DNA of 54,073 nt from AP-16 sp036395835 (GCA_036395835.1 DASWCW010000056.1:1-54073), one strand, 5' to 3'; numbered from the stretch's first letter, positions 32,760 to 41,598 are shown. Notes: generated by a model not told the origin, from the letters alone. A program made the numbers and translations.

Positions 32760-33788
32760 TCAGGCGCCCTCATCGGCAGCGCCGTCTGCCGTCATGCCAT
32801 CCACCAGATTGAGCCCCAGCAGAAACTCGGAGGGAAATTCGGTGCGCACCAGCGGCTCGCGCACGATCGGGCGCTTGAGGGTCTGCGCCTCGGCGCGCCG
32901 GGCCGCGACCGCCTCCTCGATCGTGACCGCCGCGAACGAGATTTGCGCGCCGGGGCGCAGCTGCGCCAGCTTGCCGAGATCGGCGCCGATCACATTGGCG
33001 ATCTTCGGATAGCCGCCGGTCGGTTGGCGATCGGCCATCAGTACCACCGGCTTGCCGTCGCCCGGCACCTGGATGGCGCCGAACGCGATGCCGTCGGACA
33101 CGATGTTGAAGCCTTTGGCGTGCGCAAGGCGTTCCCCCTCGAGCAGATAGGCCATGCGGTCGCTGCGCGCGGAAAGCGTCCACGGACCAGCGAGGAAGGC
33201 CGCGACCGCGGCTTTGGTGAAATAATCGTCCTGCGGTCCGAGCACGACGCGGATGGCCGTGGCTTCCCGGGCGAGCCAGGGCGCGTCGATTCTCGCGAGT
33301 TTCGGCTCGAGCGTGCGCGGCGCGGCGAGCGGCAGTAGGTCGCCGGCCGCGAGTGCGCGGCCGGAAATCCCGCCGAGCCCGGAGCGGGTGTGCGTCGCGG
33401 TCGAGCCGAGCATCTTTGGGACCCTGATGCGGCCGGCAACCGCGACATAGCACCAGGCGCCGGCCGCCCCGGGCCGAATCGCGAGCATTTGCCCGGGCTC
33501 GAGCGTCGCGAGCGCGGCGCTCGGCAGCGGCCGGCCGGCAAGCTCGATGCGAAACGCGCCGCCGGCGACGGCGAGCGAGACCGCTGCGTCGGCCGCAAGC
33601 TCGATGCCGCCGAGCGAGACCTCGATCGTCGTCGCATTGCTTTCCGCGCCGGCTGCGGCATTCGCGGTCGCGAACGCGAGCGAATCCATCGGCCCGGCGG
33701 CGGTGACGCCGAAGCGCAAATATCCGTGGCGGCCGCCGTCCTGCAGCGTCACCCCGGGCCCGGCGGCGAGCACGCGCAGCACGCTCAT
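32760..33788 (-). CDS. pxpC: 5-oxoprolinase subunit C (biotin-dependent carboxyltransferase family)
   Basis: 342 aa, KipA/AHS2 family. Typical start LRVLAAGPGVTLQDGGRHGYLRFGVTAAGPMD, then RSGLGGISGRALAAGD, VVLGPQDDYFT, RSDRMAYLLEGE and ADRQPTGGYPKIANVI. PxpC acts with PxpA and PxpB as the ATP-dependent 5-oxoprolinase that turns 5-oxo-L-proline into glutamate. pxpB and pxpA lie directly upstream on the same strand in the order A-B-C, so the full enzyme is encoded. The gap to pxpB is 43 bases. Confidence 0.92.
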   Translation of the reverse strand: MSVLRVLAAGPGVTLQDGGRHGYLRFGVTAAGPMDSLAFATANAAAGAESNATTIEVSLGGIELAADAAVSLAVAGGAFRIELAGRPLPSAALATLEPGQMLAIRPGAAGAWCYVAVAGRIRVPKMLGSTATHTRSGLGGISGRALAAGDLLPLAAPRTLEPKLARIDAPWLAREATAIRVVLGPQDDYFTKAAVAAFLAGPWTLSARSDRMAYLLEGERLAHAKGFNIVSDGIAFGAIQVPGDGKPVVLMADRQPTGGYPKIANVIGADLGKLAQLRPGAQISFAAVTIEEAVAARRAEAQTLKRPIVREPLVRTEFPSEFLLGLNLVDGMTADGAADEGA

Positions 33789-33831
33789 GGCGCGCCTGCG
33801 CCCGGGAAACGATCGCTCCGCTTGGCGCTGC

Positions 33832-34572
33832 TCATCGCAACGGCTTCCGCTTCGCGACGATCTCGCCGCCGGCGGCGCGCGCGTCGAGCGAGGCGAAGCT
33901 CGCCGCATCGATCGGCTCGAACGCGAGCGCATCCCCGACCTCGACCAGAAAAATCGGCTCGCGCTCTGGTGCGAACATTCGCTCCGGCGTGCGACCGATC
34001 AGGTACCAGCCGGTGGGCATCGCGAAGGTCGATACCAGGGTCAAGCCGCCGCCGAGCAGGACGGTGTTGGCCGGATGCGGCGGCCGCGGTTTTTCCCGCC
34101 GCGAGATCTTCAGCGCGTCAGGCACGCCGCCGAGATAGCAAAAGCCCGGCGCGAATCCGTACATGTAGACCCGGTAGGTCGCGCCGGAATGCAGCGCGAC
34201 GACGCGCTCGGGCGTGAGCTTGGTGAGCTCGGCGATGCGAAAGAGATCCTCGGCGAATTGCGGCGAGTAGCAGCACGGCAGGGTCCACAGCGTCTTCGAC
34301 GCGCGCGGCTCGGGATGCGTGGCCTCGATCTGCTCGATCGCCTCGACGAGATTTTTGCGCGCGAGAACCAACGGATCGTAATGGATCATCAGCGAACGAT
34401 AGGTGGGCACGGTCTCGCGCACGCCCTCGATTCCGGGCGACAGGATCGCCGCGTCGAGCGCTAGCACCTGGGCATTGACGGCAGGGTCGGCGGTCTCGCC
34501 GAACTCGACCACCACGGCCGCCTCGCCGGCATCGAGATAGCGGGGATAGGTGACGGCGCGGTGAGAACTCAT
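33832..34572 (-). CDS. pxpB: 5-oxoprolinase subunit B (KipI/AHS1 family)
   Basis: 246 aa. Family features: LDAGEAAVVVEFGE at the start, ETVPTYRSLMIHYDP, LPCCYSPQFAEDL and the strongly conserved YMYGFAPGFCYLGGVPD. GGLTLVSTFAMPTGWYLIGRTPE follows near the C-terminus. It pairs with PxpC to form the complex that handles phosphorylated 5-oxoproline. The KipI role in Bacillus sporulation is not relevant here. Between it and pxpA lie 260 bases containing two repeat elements, so transcription may or may not be continuous. Confidence 0.92.
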   Translation of the reverse strand: MSSHRAVTYPRYLDAGEAAVVVEFGETADPAVNAQVLALDAAILSPGIEGVRETVPTYRSLMIHYDPLVLARKNLVEAIEQIEATHPEPRASKTLWTLPCCYSPQFAEDLFRIAELTKLTPERVVALHSGATYRVYMYGFAPGFCYLGGVPDALKISRREKPRPPHPANTVLLGGGLTLVSTFAMPTGWYLIGRTPERMFAPEREPIFLVEVGDALAFEPIDAASFASLDARAAGGEIVAKRKPLR

Positions 34573-34613
34573 GTCCGAAATGACGCTGATTGGAATCCGA
34601 TACGAGCCGCAAG

Positions 34614-34684
34614 CTCCTTCCCTCCCCCCGCGAAGCGGAGGGGAGGGTGACGACGACCGAAGGTCCGAGCCGGGTGGGGGCAGG
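34614..34684. repeat. Intergenic GC-rich palindromic repeat (copy 1)
   Basis: CCCTCCCCCCGCGAAGCGGAGGGGAGGG forms a hairpin with a CGAAG loop, followed by GTGACGACGACCGAAGG and CGGGTGGGGG. The form is typical of short repeats in Hyphomicrobiales intergenic DNA. It lies between pxpA and pxpB. Confidence 0.7.
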
Positions 34685-34760
34685 AGACATGGAAATCAGC
34701 ACTCGGAATGCCAACGCCGCCCAAATTCTCATCACGCACTCCCAGCTCAGATCGCTGTTC

Positions 34761-34806
34761 TCCCCACCCCTAACCCCTCCCCGCCGCTCCGCCGGGGGAG
34801 GGGAAC
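34761..34806. repeat. Intergenic GC-rich palindromic repeat (copy 2)
   Basis: CCCCACCCCTAACCCCTCCC followed by CGCCGCTCCGCCGGGGGAGGGG can fold as CCCCTCCC / GGGAGGGG. It is the same style as copy 1 but in opposite orientation, 76 bases further on. Confidence 0.65.
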
Positions 34807-34832
34807 CCAAACGTCGCGCCAGAAGTCCGCCC

Positions 34833-35597
34833 TCACAGCTTCGAGAACGGCGCCACCTTGATGCCGGCGGCTTCGAGTTTTTCCCGCACGCGCCTCGCGG
34901 ATTCCACCGCATGCGGCGAATCGCCGTGCACGCACACCGACTCGATCGGCGCCTTGAGCCGCGCGCCCGACGCGGTGATGACCGCGCCGGCCTCGACCAT
35001 CTCGAGCACCCGGTCGGCGGCTTGGTCGGGATCCGCGATCAGCGCGCCGATCTCGCCGCGCGGGATGAGGCTCCCCCGCTCGGTATAGCCGCGGTCGGCA
35101 TAGATCTCCGCGATCGGCTCGACGCCGGCACGCTCCATTGCCCGGAATTGCTCGCTCAGCGTGATGGCGAGATATTTGAGCGAACGGTCGACCGCGCGCA
35201 CCGCGCGCGCGATCGCGTCGGCGACTTCGCGATCGACCTCGGAAATATTGCCGAGCGCGCCGTGGGTCTTCACGTAGGTGATGCGGTGGCCGGCGTAGGC
35301 GGCGAGCGCCTGCGCGGCGCCGACCTGATAGGCGACGAGCCGCTCGATCTCCCCCGTCGAGAACGGCACGCGGCGGCGGCCGAACCCCCAGAGGTCCGGG
35401 AAGCCGGGATGCGCGCCCACCGCGACGGAGCGCTCCTTGGCGATGCGGAAGGTGCGCGCCATGATTTCCGGATCGCCGGCATGAAATCCGCAGGCGACAT
35501 TGGCGGAGGTGACGATGCCGAGCATCGCATCGTCGTCGCCGCAGCGATAGGCGCCATAGCCCTCGGCGAGATCCGAGTTGAGATCGATGGTGGGCAT
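34833..35597 (-). CDS. pxpA: 5-oxoprolinase subunit A (LamB/YcsF family)
   Basis: 254 aa. The start IDLNSDLAEGYGAYRCGDD is diagnostic, followed by TSANVACGFHAGDPEIMART, VGAHPGFPDLWGFGRR, YVKTHGALGN and the late SVCVHGDSPHAV. PxpA is the subunit that carries out ring opening of 5-oxoproline together with PxpBC. First of the pxpABC set; the putative hydro-lyase gene lies 107 bases upstream on the same strand, completing a likely 5-oxoproline/glutamate catabolic group. Confidence 0.93.
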   Translation of the reverse strand: MPTIDLNSDLAEGYGAYRCGDDDAMLGIVTSANVACGFHAGDPEIMARTFRIAKERSVAVGAHPGFPDLWGFGRRRVPFSTGEIERLVAYQVGAAQALAAYAGHRITYVKTHGALGNISEVDREVADAIARAVRAVDRSLKYLAITLSEQFRAMERAGVEPIAEIYADRGYTERGSLIPRGEIGALIADPDQAADRVLEMVEAGAVITASGARLKAPIESVCVHGDSPHAVESARRVREKLEAAGIKVAPFSKL

Positions 35598-35704
35598 GGG
35601 TAGCTTCGATCCGATCAAACTTCCCGTTTGCTCGCTTTCCTGCTCCCCTTGACGGAGGCCGAAGCGCTGCCGCAACCGGACGAGCAAGGCGCGGAACGCC
35701 AGCC

Positions 35705-36520
35705 TTACAGCACCGCGAACTGCCGGTTCTTGAGGTCGGTCACCAGCATGGCGCCGGGCGCATGCGTGATGGCGAACGGCGGCTTGACGTTGGCGATCAC
35801 CGATTGCGGCGTGACGCCACACGCCCAGAACACCGGCAGCTCGTCCGCTCTCACTTCGATCGCATCGCCGTAATCGGGTTTTTGCAGATTCCGGATCCCG
35901 ATCAGCTCCGGCAGCCCGACGTGGACCGGCGCGCCGTGCACCGCCGGGAATCGCGACGTGATCTGGATCGCGCGGATGGCGTGCTGGGGCTTGAGCGGGC
36001 GCATCGATACGACCATGGGGCCGGAGAAACGGCCCGCCGGCGTGCAGGCGATATTGGTGCGATACATCGGAACGCGGACACGACGCTCGATGTGCCGCAG
36101 CATGATGCCGTCTTCGACGAGCGCCTCCTCGAACGAATACGAGCAGCCGATGACGAACGCGACGAGATCCCCGCGCCACCATTTGGTGACGTCGGCGGTC
36201 TCCTCGACGAGCTCGCCGTCCTTCCAGACGCGATAGCCCGGCAGGTCGGTGCGGATGTCGAGATCGAGCCCGAGCGAGGCAACGCGCGGGTTGCCCACAT
36301 CGGAGACGCCGATCAGCGGGCAGGGCTTCGGGTTGGCTTGGCAGAAACGAAGGAAATCCGCGGCCAGATCCTCGGGCAGAACGGCGAGATTGCCTTGCAC
36401 GTAGCCGGGGGCGACGCCCGCCGTGGTGCCGCGCAGGCTGCCGCGGCGGCATGCGAGCCGGGCCGCGAGCCCGGTCGCGAGATTTCGGTCGCGTTCGATC
36501 TCTGGTGCGGTGATGGCCAT
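35705..36520 (-). CDS. DUF1445 putative hydro-lyase / D-glutamate cyclase family protein
   Basis: 271 aa, YcsI family. Motifs: RRGSLRGTTAGVAPGYVQGNL, LRFCQANPKPCPLIGVSD, YRVWKDGELVEETADV, FVIGCSYSFEEAL, YRTNIACTPAGRFSGPMVVSMRP and the C-terminal WACGVTPQSVI with ITHAPGAMLVTDL. The family includes the C-terminal domain of mammalian D-glutamate cyclase, which interconverts D-glutamate and 5-oxo-D-proline. That fits its place beside pxpABC. GGAG lies five bases before the ATG at 36520. Confidence 0.9.
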   Translation of the reverse strand: MAITAPEIERDRNLATGLAARLACRRGSLRGTTAGVAPGYVQGNLAVLPEDLAADFLRFCQANPKPCPLIGVSDVGNPRVASLGLDLDIRTDLPGYRVWKDGELVEETADVTKWWRGDLVAFVIGCSYSFEEALVEDGIMLRHIERRVRVPMYRTNIACTPAGRFSGPMVVSMRPLKPQHAIRAIQITSRFPAVHGAPVHVGLPELIGIRNLQKPDYGDAIEVRADELPVFWACGVTPQSVIANVKPPFAITHAPGAMLVTDLKNRQFAVL

Positions 36521-36752
36521 GGCAGCTCCGGAAATTGGTTCAAGGTGCGCGGCGCCAGCATGCCAACACTTGGACCCGGCATCAATCCCGCGCAAGAAGA
36601 ACGCGACTTGTTCCCGTGTTCTCCAGGTTGTGAACGCACTGAAATGCCGAACGTTTTTGAGAGCGCGGCGTTCTACAACACACGAGGCGCAGGCAGGTAC
36701 AAACAACGTGCACCCTTGCGCCTTTCCACGGAACAACCGCAAGAGCGAACCC

Positions 36753-36908
36753 ATGCTGTTTTGGATTGCCGCGATCGGGTCGACCTGGGGCGCCTATGCG
36801 CTCGGCTTCGAGCGTCTCATCGATGTCTCCGATCGCGCCGAACCGCGCCATGGGGGGAGGCAGGATCGGACGGCGGAGAACGGGCAGCACAAGAGCGAGC
36901 GCGGCTGA
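36753..36908 (+). CDS. Possible 51-residue membrane peptide
   Basis: Reads LFWIAAIGSTWGAYALGFE with one hydrophobic segment, then a charged Arg/Asp/Glu/Gln tail. AAGAG sits about seven bases before the ATG. The composition suits a small membrane protein, but nothing about the family is recognised and the frame could be chance. It lies divergent to the DUF1445 gene and just ahead of a secreted protein gene. Confidence 0.35.
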   Translation: MLFWIAAIGSTWGAYALGFERLIDVSDRAEPRHGGRQDRTAENGQHKSERG

Positions 36909-36963
36909 TCCCGTCCGCCGCCATCCGTGCTAGAGTGGGCATCCCTTCTCGGAGCCCGCTTTG

Positions 36964-37404
36964 ATGCCGGATGGTTCGCTTCGCCGGAATCTCGCCGCGG
37001 CGATTCTGGCATCCGCCCTCGTTTGCGCGCCGCAAATTGCCGGTGCGGATGCTGCGCCGGGCGCGCTGCTGCGCTGTCGCGGCGTGCTCCATTTCGGCGA
37101 TGCGCTCGCCCGCGCCGCGACCGTATTCGTCGAGCTCGATCGCGCGCAGGTCTCGACACCGGATTGCCGCAAATATCCCCATCTCGATCGCTACTGCAGC
37201 GGCACGCTCCTCGACATCGCCGGTCACTCGTTTGGGTTCGGCGGAGCCGTGAGTGCCGAAAACGCAAAATTCTGGGCCGACCTCTACCGCTGGAGCACGA
37301 TCCTGCCGGCGACCGCCGCCGGGCCCGCGACGGAGGCGATGCGCGTGCTGTTTCTGGGCCGCTGCGATCCGGTCCATGCGCGCCGTGCTTTGCGGCTCAA
37401 ATAG
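36964..37404 (+). CDS. Small secreted hypothetical protein
   Basis: 146 aa. The signal peptide (RRNLAAAILASALVCAPQIAGADA) precedes a domain with four cysteines: LLRCRGVLHFGDAL, STPDCRKYPHLDRYCSGT and FLGRCDP. They probably form two disulfides in the periplasm. Between them lie DIAGHSFGFGGAVSA and KFWADLYRW. GGAG lies nine bases before the ATG. No family recognised. The 3-hydroxybenzoate hydroxylase-like gene starts 75 bases downstream on the same strand. Confidence 0.65.
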   Translation: MPDGSLRRNLAAAILASALVCAPQIAGADAAPGALLRCRGVLHFGDALARAATVFVELDRAQVSTPDCRKYPHLDRYCSGTLLDIAGHSFGFGGAVSAENAKFWADLYRWSTILPATAAGPATEAMRVLFLGRCDPVHARRALRLK

Positions 37405-37478
37405 CCGCGGCGGGTTGCGCGGCTGCAGCAACCTAACGACAATCGCGCTGTGCGGGGCTTGACCCGAGCGGGGCGTTC

Positions 37479-38660
37479 GTGACGAACCAAGAAGATTCCA
37501 TCCTCATCGTCGGCGGCGGCATCGGCGGACTGGCGGCGGCGCTGGCGCTCGCCAAACGCGGTTTTGCCGCGACCGTGCTTGAGCAGGCGCACACGTTTGG
37601 CGAGATCGGCGCCGGCATCCAGCTCGGTCCCAACGCGTTCTACGTGCTCGACCGGCTCGGGCTCGGCGAGCATCTCAAGCGCGACGCGGTGTTCATCGAC
37701 CGCCTGGTGATGATGGATTCGCTCTCGGGCGATGAGGTGGCCGCGATCCCGGTCGACGAACCGTTCCGCAAACGCTTCGGCAATCCGTACGCGGTGATCC
37801 ATCGCGCCGATCTCCACGGCGTGCTGCTCGAAGGCTGCCGCGCTGCTCCGAATGTCACGCTGCTCACCAGCCAGCAGGTCACCGATTTTGCCGAGACGGC
37901 GTCCGGCGTCGAGGCGGTGACGCGCGAGGGCGCGCGCCAGCGCGGCCGGGCGCTCGTGGGCGCCGACGGGCTGCGCTCGAAGATTCGCGAGATCATCATC
38001 GACGATGGGCCGCCGCGGGTTGCCGGCCACGTGACGTTCCGGGCGGTGCTGCCGATCGAGCAGATGCCGCAGGATCTGCGCTGGAACGCCGCGACGCTGT
38101 GGGCCGGGCCGAACACGCATCTGGTGCATTATCCGCTGCGCGGCTGGAAGCTCTTCAACGTGGTGGCGACGTTCCATTCCGGAACCACGGTCGAAGCCGT
38201 CAATGAGCCGGGAGATCGCGAGGAGATTCTCGGCGCATTCCGCGACGTCGGCGCCAAACCGCGAAAAATTCTGGAACAGCCGCCGGCGTGGCGGCGCTGG
38301 GTATTGTGCGACCGCGAGCCGGTCGAGAACTGGACCAAGGGCCGCGCCACCCTGCTCGGCGACGCGGCGCACCCGATGCTGCAGTATTTCGCGCAAGGCG
38401 CCTGCATCGCGCTCGAGGATGCGCTCACCTTGGCCGCCAAGGTCGCGGCATCGGGCGACGACCTGGCGGCGGCGTTCGAGGCCTATCAGGCCGAGCGGTT
38501 GGTGCGCACCGCGCGGGTGCAATGGTCCTCGCGCATGCTCGGCGAGCTTTATCACGCCAAGGGACCTTATCGGCTGATCCGCCGGCAAGTATTCGGCGCG
38601 ATGACGCCGGAAGAGTTCTACGACAGTCTGGAATGGATCTACGGCTGGCGGGGCGCCTGA
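37479..38660 (+). CDS. FAD-dependent monooxygenase, probable 3-hydroxybenzoate 6-hydroxylase
   Basis: 393 aa class A flavoprotein hydroxylase. The FAD-binding GxGxxG is SILIVGGGIGGLAAALALA. The NAD(P)H/FAD segment GRALVGADGLRSKIRE contains the DG motif. The second FAD motif is LLGDAAHPMLQYFAQGACIALEDALTL, closely like 3-hydroxybenzoate 6-hydroxylase, which makes gentisate. Salicylate 1-hydroxylase is the main alternative. The start is GTG with GGGG seven bases upstream. It lies at the edge of the benzoyl-CoA island, which fits aromatic acid use; no gentisate dioxygenase gene is in the window. Confidence 0.8.
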   Translation: MTNQEDSILIVGGGIGGLAAALALAKRGFAATVLEQAHTFGEIGAGIQLGPNAFYVLDRLGLGEHLKRDAVFIDRLVMMDSLSGDEVAAIPVDEPFRKRFGNPYAVIHRADLHGVLLEGCRAAPNVTLLTSQQVTDFAETASGVEAVTREGARQRGRALVGADGLRSKIREIIIDDGPPRVAGHVTFRAVLPIEQMPQDLRWNAATLWAGPNTHLVHYPLRGWKLFNVVATFHSGTTVEAVNEPGDREEILGAFRDVGAKPRKILEQPPAWRRWVLCDREPVENWTKGRATLLGDAAHPMLQYFAQGACIALEDALTLAAKVAASGDDLAAAFEAYQAERLVRTARVQWSSRMLGELYHAKGPYRLIRRQVFGAMTPEEFYDSLEWIYGWRGA

Positions 38661-38700
38661 GGTTTGGAGCTGCCGGCCGGGCTTGTTGCTGCACGACGCG

Positions 38701-39111
38701 TTAAGCGAACTTCGCGCGGATCTCCTCGGGGATCGGCACGCCTTTTATGCGGCCGTTCGCGTCCGTGAACGTCCACACCCGCGTTTCCAGGCATTCGACC
38801 GCGAGCGCGCCGGCTTTGAGAAGGCGGTGCTGCACGTCGAAGCTCGAGCGGCGGAACTCGGACACGGCGGATTCCACCACGACGTCGTCGCCGAACCGCG
38901 ACGGAATCAGGAATCGCGCGCGGATATCGACCAGTGGGAATCCGGAGAACCGCTGACGCTGCATCAGCTCGAACTTGGTCATGCCGAGCGCTCGCTCGAA
39001 CAGCATGCTGGTCGAATCGTCGAAGATGGCGAAATAGCGCGGGAAAAACACGATGCCCATGGGATCGCAGTCGCCCCATTGGATGCGCACGTTGCGGGAA
39101 TTGCTCAGCAT
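38701..39111 (-). CDS. Hotdog-fold acyl-CoA thioesterase, 4-hydroxybenzoyl-CoA thioesterase type
   Basis: 136 aa. The N-terminal signature VRIQWGDCDPMGIVFFPRYFAIFDDS carries the catalytic Asp (DCDP) and matches the 4HBT branch. RARFLIPSRFGDDVVVESAV and FDVQHRLLKAG follow. Likely role: hydrolysis of benzoyl-CoA or a related aromatic CoA ester to free the CoA pool when the pathway stalls. It is the last gene of the minus-strand box group, 128 bases past the SDR gene with a repeat element between them. Confidence 0.85.
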   Translation of the reverse strand: MLSNSRNVRIQWGDCDPMGIVFFPRYFAIFDDSTSMLFERALGMTKFELMQRQRFSGFPLVDIRARFLIPSRFGDDVVVESAVSEFRRSSFDVQHRLLKAGALAVECLETRVWTFTDANGRIKGVPIPEEIRAKFA

Positions 39112-39146
39112 GGATCAATGCCCGGTTTCTCAACGAGTGAGTGCAT

Positions 39147-39226
39147 GTAGCCCGGATGAAGCGCCGCGGAGCCGGCGCAAAATCCGGGATTCCCGCACCC
39201 GGATCGCTTCGCTCGATCCGGGCTAC
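39147..39226. repeat. GTAGCCCGGAT-type palindromic intergenic repeat (copy 1)
   Basis: Begins GTAGCCCGGATGAAGCG and ends CGCTTCGCTCGATCCGGGCTAC, so the ends are inverted repeats. The inner part (GCGCCGCGGAGCCGGCGC, AATCCGGGATTCCCG) holds further hairpins. The same family recurs at 46937-47007. Such elements are scattered through Bradyrhizobium-type genomes. Confidence 0.85.
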
Positions 39227-39239
39227 GAAGAAAATTTCC

Positions 39240-40001
39240 TCACCTCGGCGCCATGCGCAGCGCTCCGTCGAGCCGGATGACCTCGCCGTTGAGATAGGCG
39301 TTGCGCACGATGTGCAGCACCAGGGCGGCGAATTCCTCCGGCCCGCCCAGCCGTTTCGGGAACGGTACCGAGGCGCCGAGACTCGCCTGCACTTCCTGCG
39401 GCAGCGCGCGGAGCATCGGCGTGGAAAAAATCCCGGGCGCGATCGCGAGCACGCGAATGCCGGATTGGGCGAACTCGCGCGCCGCCGGCATCGTCAAGGC
39501 GACGATGCCGCCCTTGGAGGCCGAATAAGCGGCTTGGCCGATCTGGCCCTCGAACGCCGCGACCGATGCGGTCGACACGATCACGCCGCGCTCGCCGTCC
39601 GCGACCGGGGGGAGCGAAGTCATATCGGCGGCGGCCAGCCGCATCATGTTGAACGAGCCGACGAGATTGACGCGGATCACGCGGTCGAAGTCTTCGAGCG
39701 GCATCGGTCCGTCGCGGCCCAGGATGCGCTTGGCCGCGCCGATTCCGGCGCAATTGACCAGCACGCGCGCCGCGCCGTGCTTTTCCCGTGCTTGGCCGAG
39801 CGCCGCCGCCGCGCTCTGCGCGTCGGTCACGTCGCATTTGACGGCGATGCCGCCGATCTTTGCGGCGATCTCACGCGCGCCCGCTTCGTTGACGTCGAGC
39901 ACCGCGACCTTGGCGCCGGCCTCGGCAAGCGCCGAAGCGGTGGCGCCGCCGAGCCCCGAGCCGCCGCCGGTGACGATCGCCGCCTGTCCCCTCACATCCA
40001 T
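39240..40001 (-). CDS. SDR oxidoreductase, 3-hydroxyacyl-CoA dehydrogenase type 2-like
   Basis: 253 aa short-chain dehydrogenase. NAD-binding AAIVTGGGSGLGGATASAL with the acidic VAVLDVNE, CDVTDAQS, LVNCAGIGAAKRIL, catalytic Ser in VIVSTASVAAF, and YSASKGG (Tyr-x3-Lys). The middle and end (AYSASKGGIVALTMPAARE, IAPGIFSTPMLRALP) resemble HSD17B10-type 3-hydroxyacyl-CoA dehydrogenases. In this position it may serve the lower box pathway, after ring cleavage. It is separated from boxB by 151 bases. Confidence 0.88.
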   Translation of the reverse strand: MDVRGQAAIVTGGGSGLGGATASALAEAGAKVAVLDVNEAGAREIAAKIGGIAVKCDVTDAQSAAAALGQAREKHGAARVLVNCAGIGAAKRILGRDGPMPLEDFDRVIRVNLVGSFNMMRLAAADMTSLPPVADGERGVIVSTASVAAFEGQIGQAAYSASKGGIVALTMPAAREFAQSGIRVLAIAPGIFSTPMLRALPQEVQASLGASVPFPKRLGGPEEFAALVLHIVRNAYLNGEVIRLDGALRMAPR

Positions 40002-40152
40002 CGTTCGGTCCCTTCCGGGTTGCTTTCACCGGCCGCGGCGCAGCGGGCATCGGTGCGCCGCAGATCCGGGATCCATGTCCAATTTACCGGATTCCGAGTC
40101 CCGGTTCAGCAGCGCACCATACCGCTACGCCCGGGACACGAGGTCCGGCGCA

Positions 40153-41598
40153 TCATTCCGCGATCTTCACGTATTCGAAATCGCCGGGCTTGTTGTCGAT
40201 GCCGACCTTCGGCGGCGCGATCCAGCTCGCGAACTTGGCCGGCGTCAATTCCGGCTGCATCAGCCCTTCGATGAAGACCCGATCGGAATCCGAAGGCAGG
40301 AACTCGTCGCGGCGCTTCTGCCATTCCGCATCGCTCAGGATGTTGCCGGCCGGGTCGGCCTTGATGCTGGCGAACTCGCCGATCTGGCGATGGAACGCGA
40401 CGTGCGGCAGCTTGAACTCGAACCGGATCCCGAGCTTCTCGACGGCGCGGTTCCAGCGGCCGAAACCCGAGTTGCAGTCTCTGACGTAATCGTCGCGCAG
40501 CCGCATGTTGAGCCCGGAGAGCGCCGGGACATCCTGTTTGGTAATCGCGCCGTCGACGAGGCGCAGCACCGGGTAGGTGTCGGATTCCAGCGCGTGATCG
40601 TCCTCGAGCTTGTCCTCGCGGAACCTGCCCTTGAGTCCGGCGTGGAACGCGTTGGCCGCATTGGTCGAGATCTCGTTGCCGAACAGGTCGAGGCTCAGCG
40701 AGAAGTGCAGATTGGCCTTCTTCTGGATGGTGGGCAGGTCGATCACGCCGAGCTTGCGCACGGCTTCGATGTCGTACGCATCCTCGATGCCGGCGTCCTT
40801 CATGGCCGTGCAGGTCCTTTCCACGATGCGGCCGACGCCGGTCTCTCCCACGAACATGTGGTGGGCTTCCTCGGTCAGCATGAATCGGCAGGTGCGCGAC
40901 AGCGGATCGAAGCCCGACTGCGCCAACGCCTCGAGCTGCATCTTGCCGTCGCGGTCGGTGAAGACGGTGAACATGAAGAACGACAGCCAGTCCGGCGTCT
41001 TCTCGTTGAAGGCGCCGAGCATGCGCGGGGTATCGGGATCCCCGGAGCGTCGCTGCAGCAGCGCCTCGGCCTCCTCGCGGCCGTCGGCGCCGAAATATTT
41101 CTGCAGCAGATAGACCATCGCCCATAGATGCCGGCCTTCCTCGACGTTGACCTGGAACAGGTTGCGCAGGTCGTAGAGCGATGGCGCGGTCTTTCCGAGA
41201 TGGCGCTGCTGCTCGACCGAAGCGGGCTCGGTATCGCCCTGGATCACGATCAGCCGGCGCAGCATGGCGCGGTATTCGCCCGGCACCTCCTGCCAGGCCG
41301 GCTCGCCCCGATGGGCGCCGAACGCAATTTTCCGATCCTCGACCGGCGGCGCGAGCAGGATGCCCCATTTGTACTCGGGCATGCGCACGTAATCGAATTT
41401 CGCCCAGCCCTTGGGATCGACGCTGACCGCGGTGCGCAGATAGACGGGCGATTGCTGGAACACTTGCGGCCCCATGTCGTGCCACCAGTCGATGTAGCCG
41501 GGATGCCATTTCTCCAGCGCCTTCTTCACCCGTGCGTCGCGCGCAAGCTCGACGTTGTTGGGGATCAGCCCGTCGTAATCGACATTGACGATGTTCAT
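40153..41598 (-). CDS. boxB: Benzoyl-CoA 2,3-epoxidase subunit BoxB
   Basis: 481 aa, the family's usual length. The di-iron oxygenase forms 2,3-epoxybenzoyl-CoA from benzoyl-CoA with O2, taking electrons from BoxA. Ligand motifs are present as NVEEGRHLWAMVYLLQKYF and FMLTEEAHHMFVGE, with SVEQQRHLGKTAPSLYDL ahead. The N-terminus IPNNVELARDARVKKALEKW and the mid part VFTDRDGKMQLEALAQSGFDPL are BoxB-specific. AAGGA precedes the ATG. It lies 59 bases past boxC with a small repeat between. boxA is not in this window and must be elsewhere. Confidence 0.96.
   Translation of the reverse strand: MNIVNVDYDGLIPNNVELARDARVKKALEKWHPGYIDWWHDMGPQVFQQSPVYLRTAVSVDPKGWAKFDYVRMPEYKWGILLAPPVEDRKIAFGAHRGEPAWQEVPGEYRAMLRRLIVIQGDTEPASVEQQRHLGKTAPSLYDLRNLFQVNVEEGRHLWAMVYLLQKYFGADGREEAEALLQRRSGDPDTPRMLGAFNEKTPDWLSFFMFTVFTDRDGKMQLEALAQSGFDPLSRTCRFMLTEEAHHMFVGETGVGRIVERTCTAMKDAGIEDAYDIEAVRKLGVIDLPTIQKKANLHFSLSLDLFGNEISTNAANAFHAGLKGRFREDKLEDDHALESDTYPVLRLVDGAITKQDVPALSGLNMRLRDDYVRDCNSGFGRWNRAVEKLGIRFEFKLPHVAFHRQIGEFASIKADPAGNILSDAEWQKRRDEFLPSDSDRVFIEGLMQPELTPAKFASWIAPPKVGIDNKPGDFEYVKIAE

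Noticed and set aside
40020..40145. Possible further palindromic repeat between the SDR gene and boxB (ATCCGGGATCC, TCCCGG, CCCGGGACACGAGG)
   Set aside because: It resembles other repeats of these genomes, but I cannot define its ends or pair its arms confidently.
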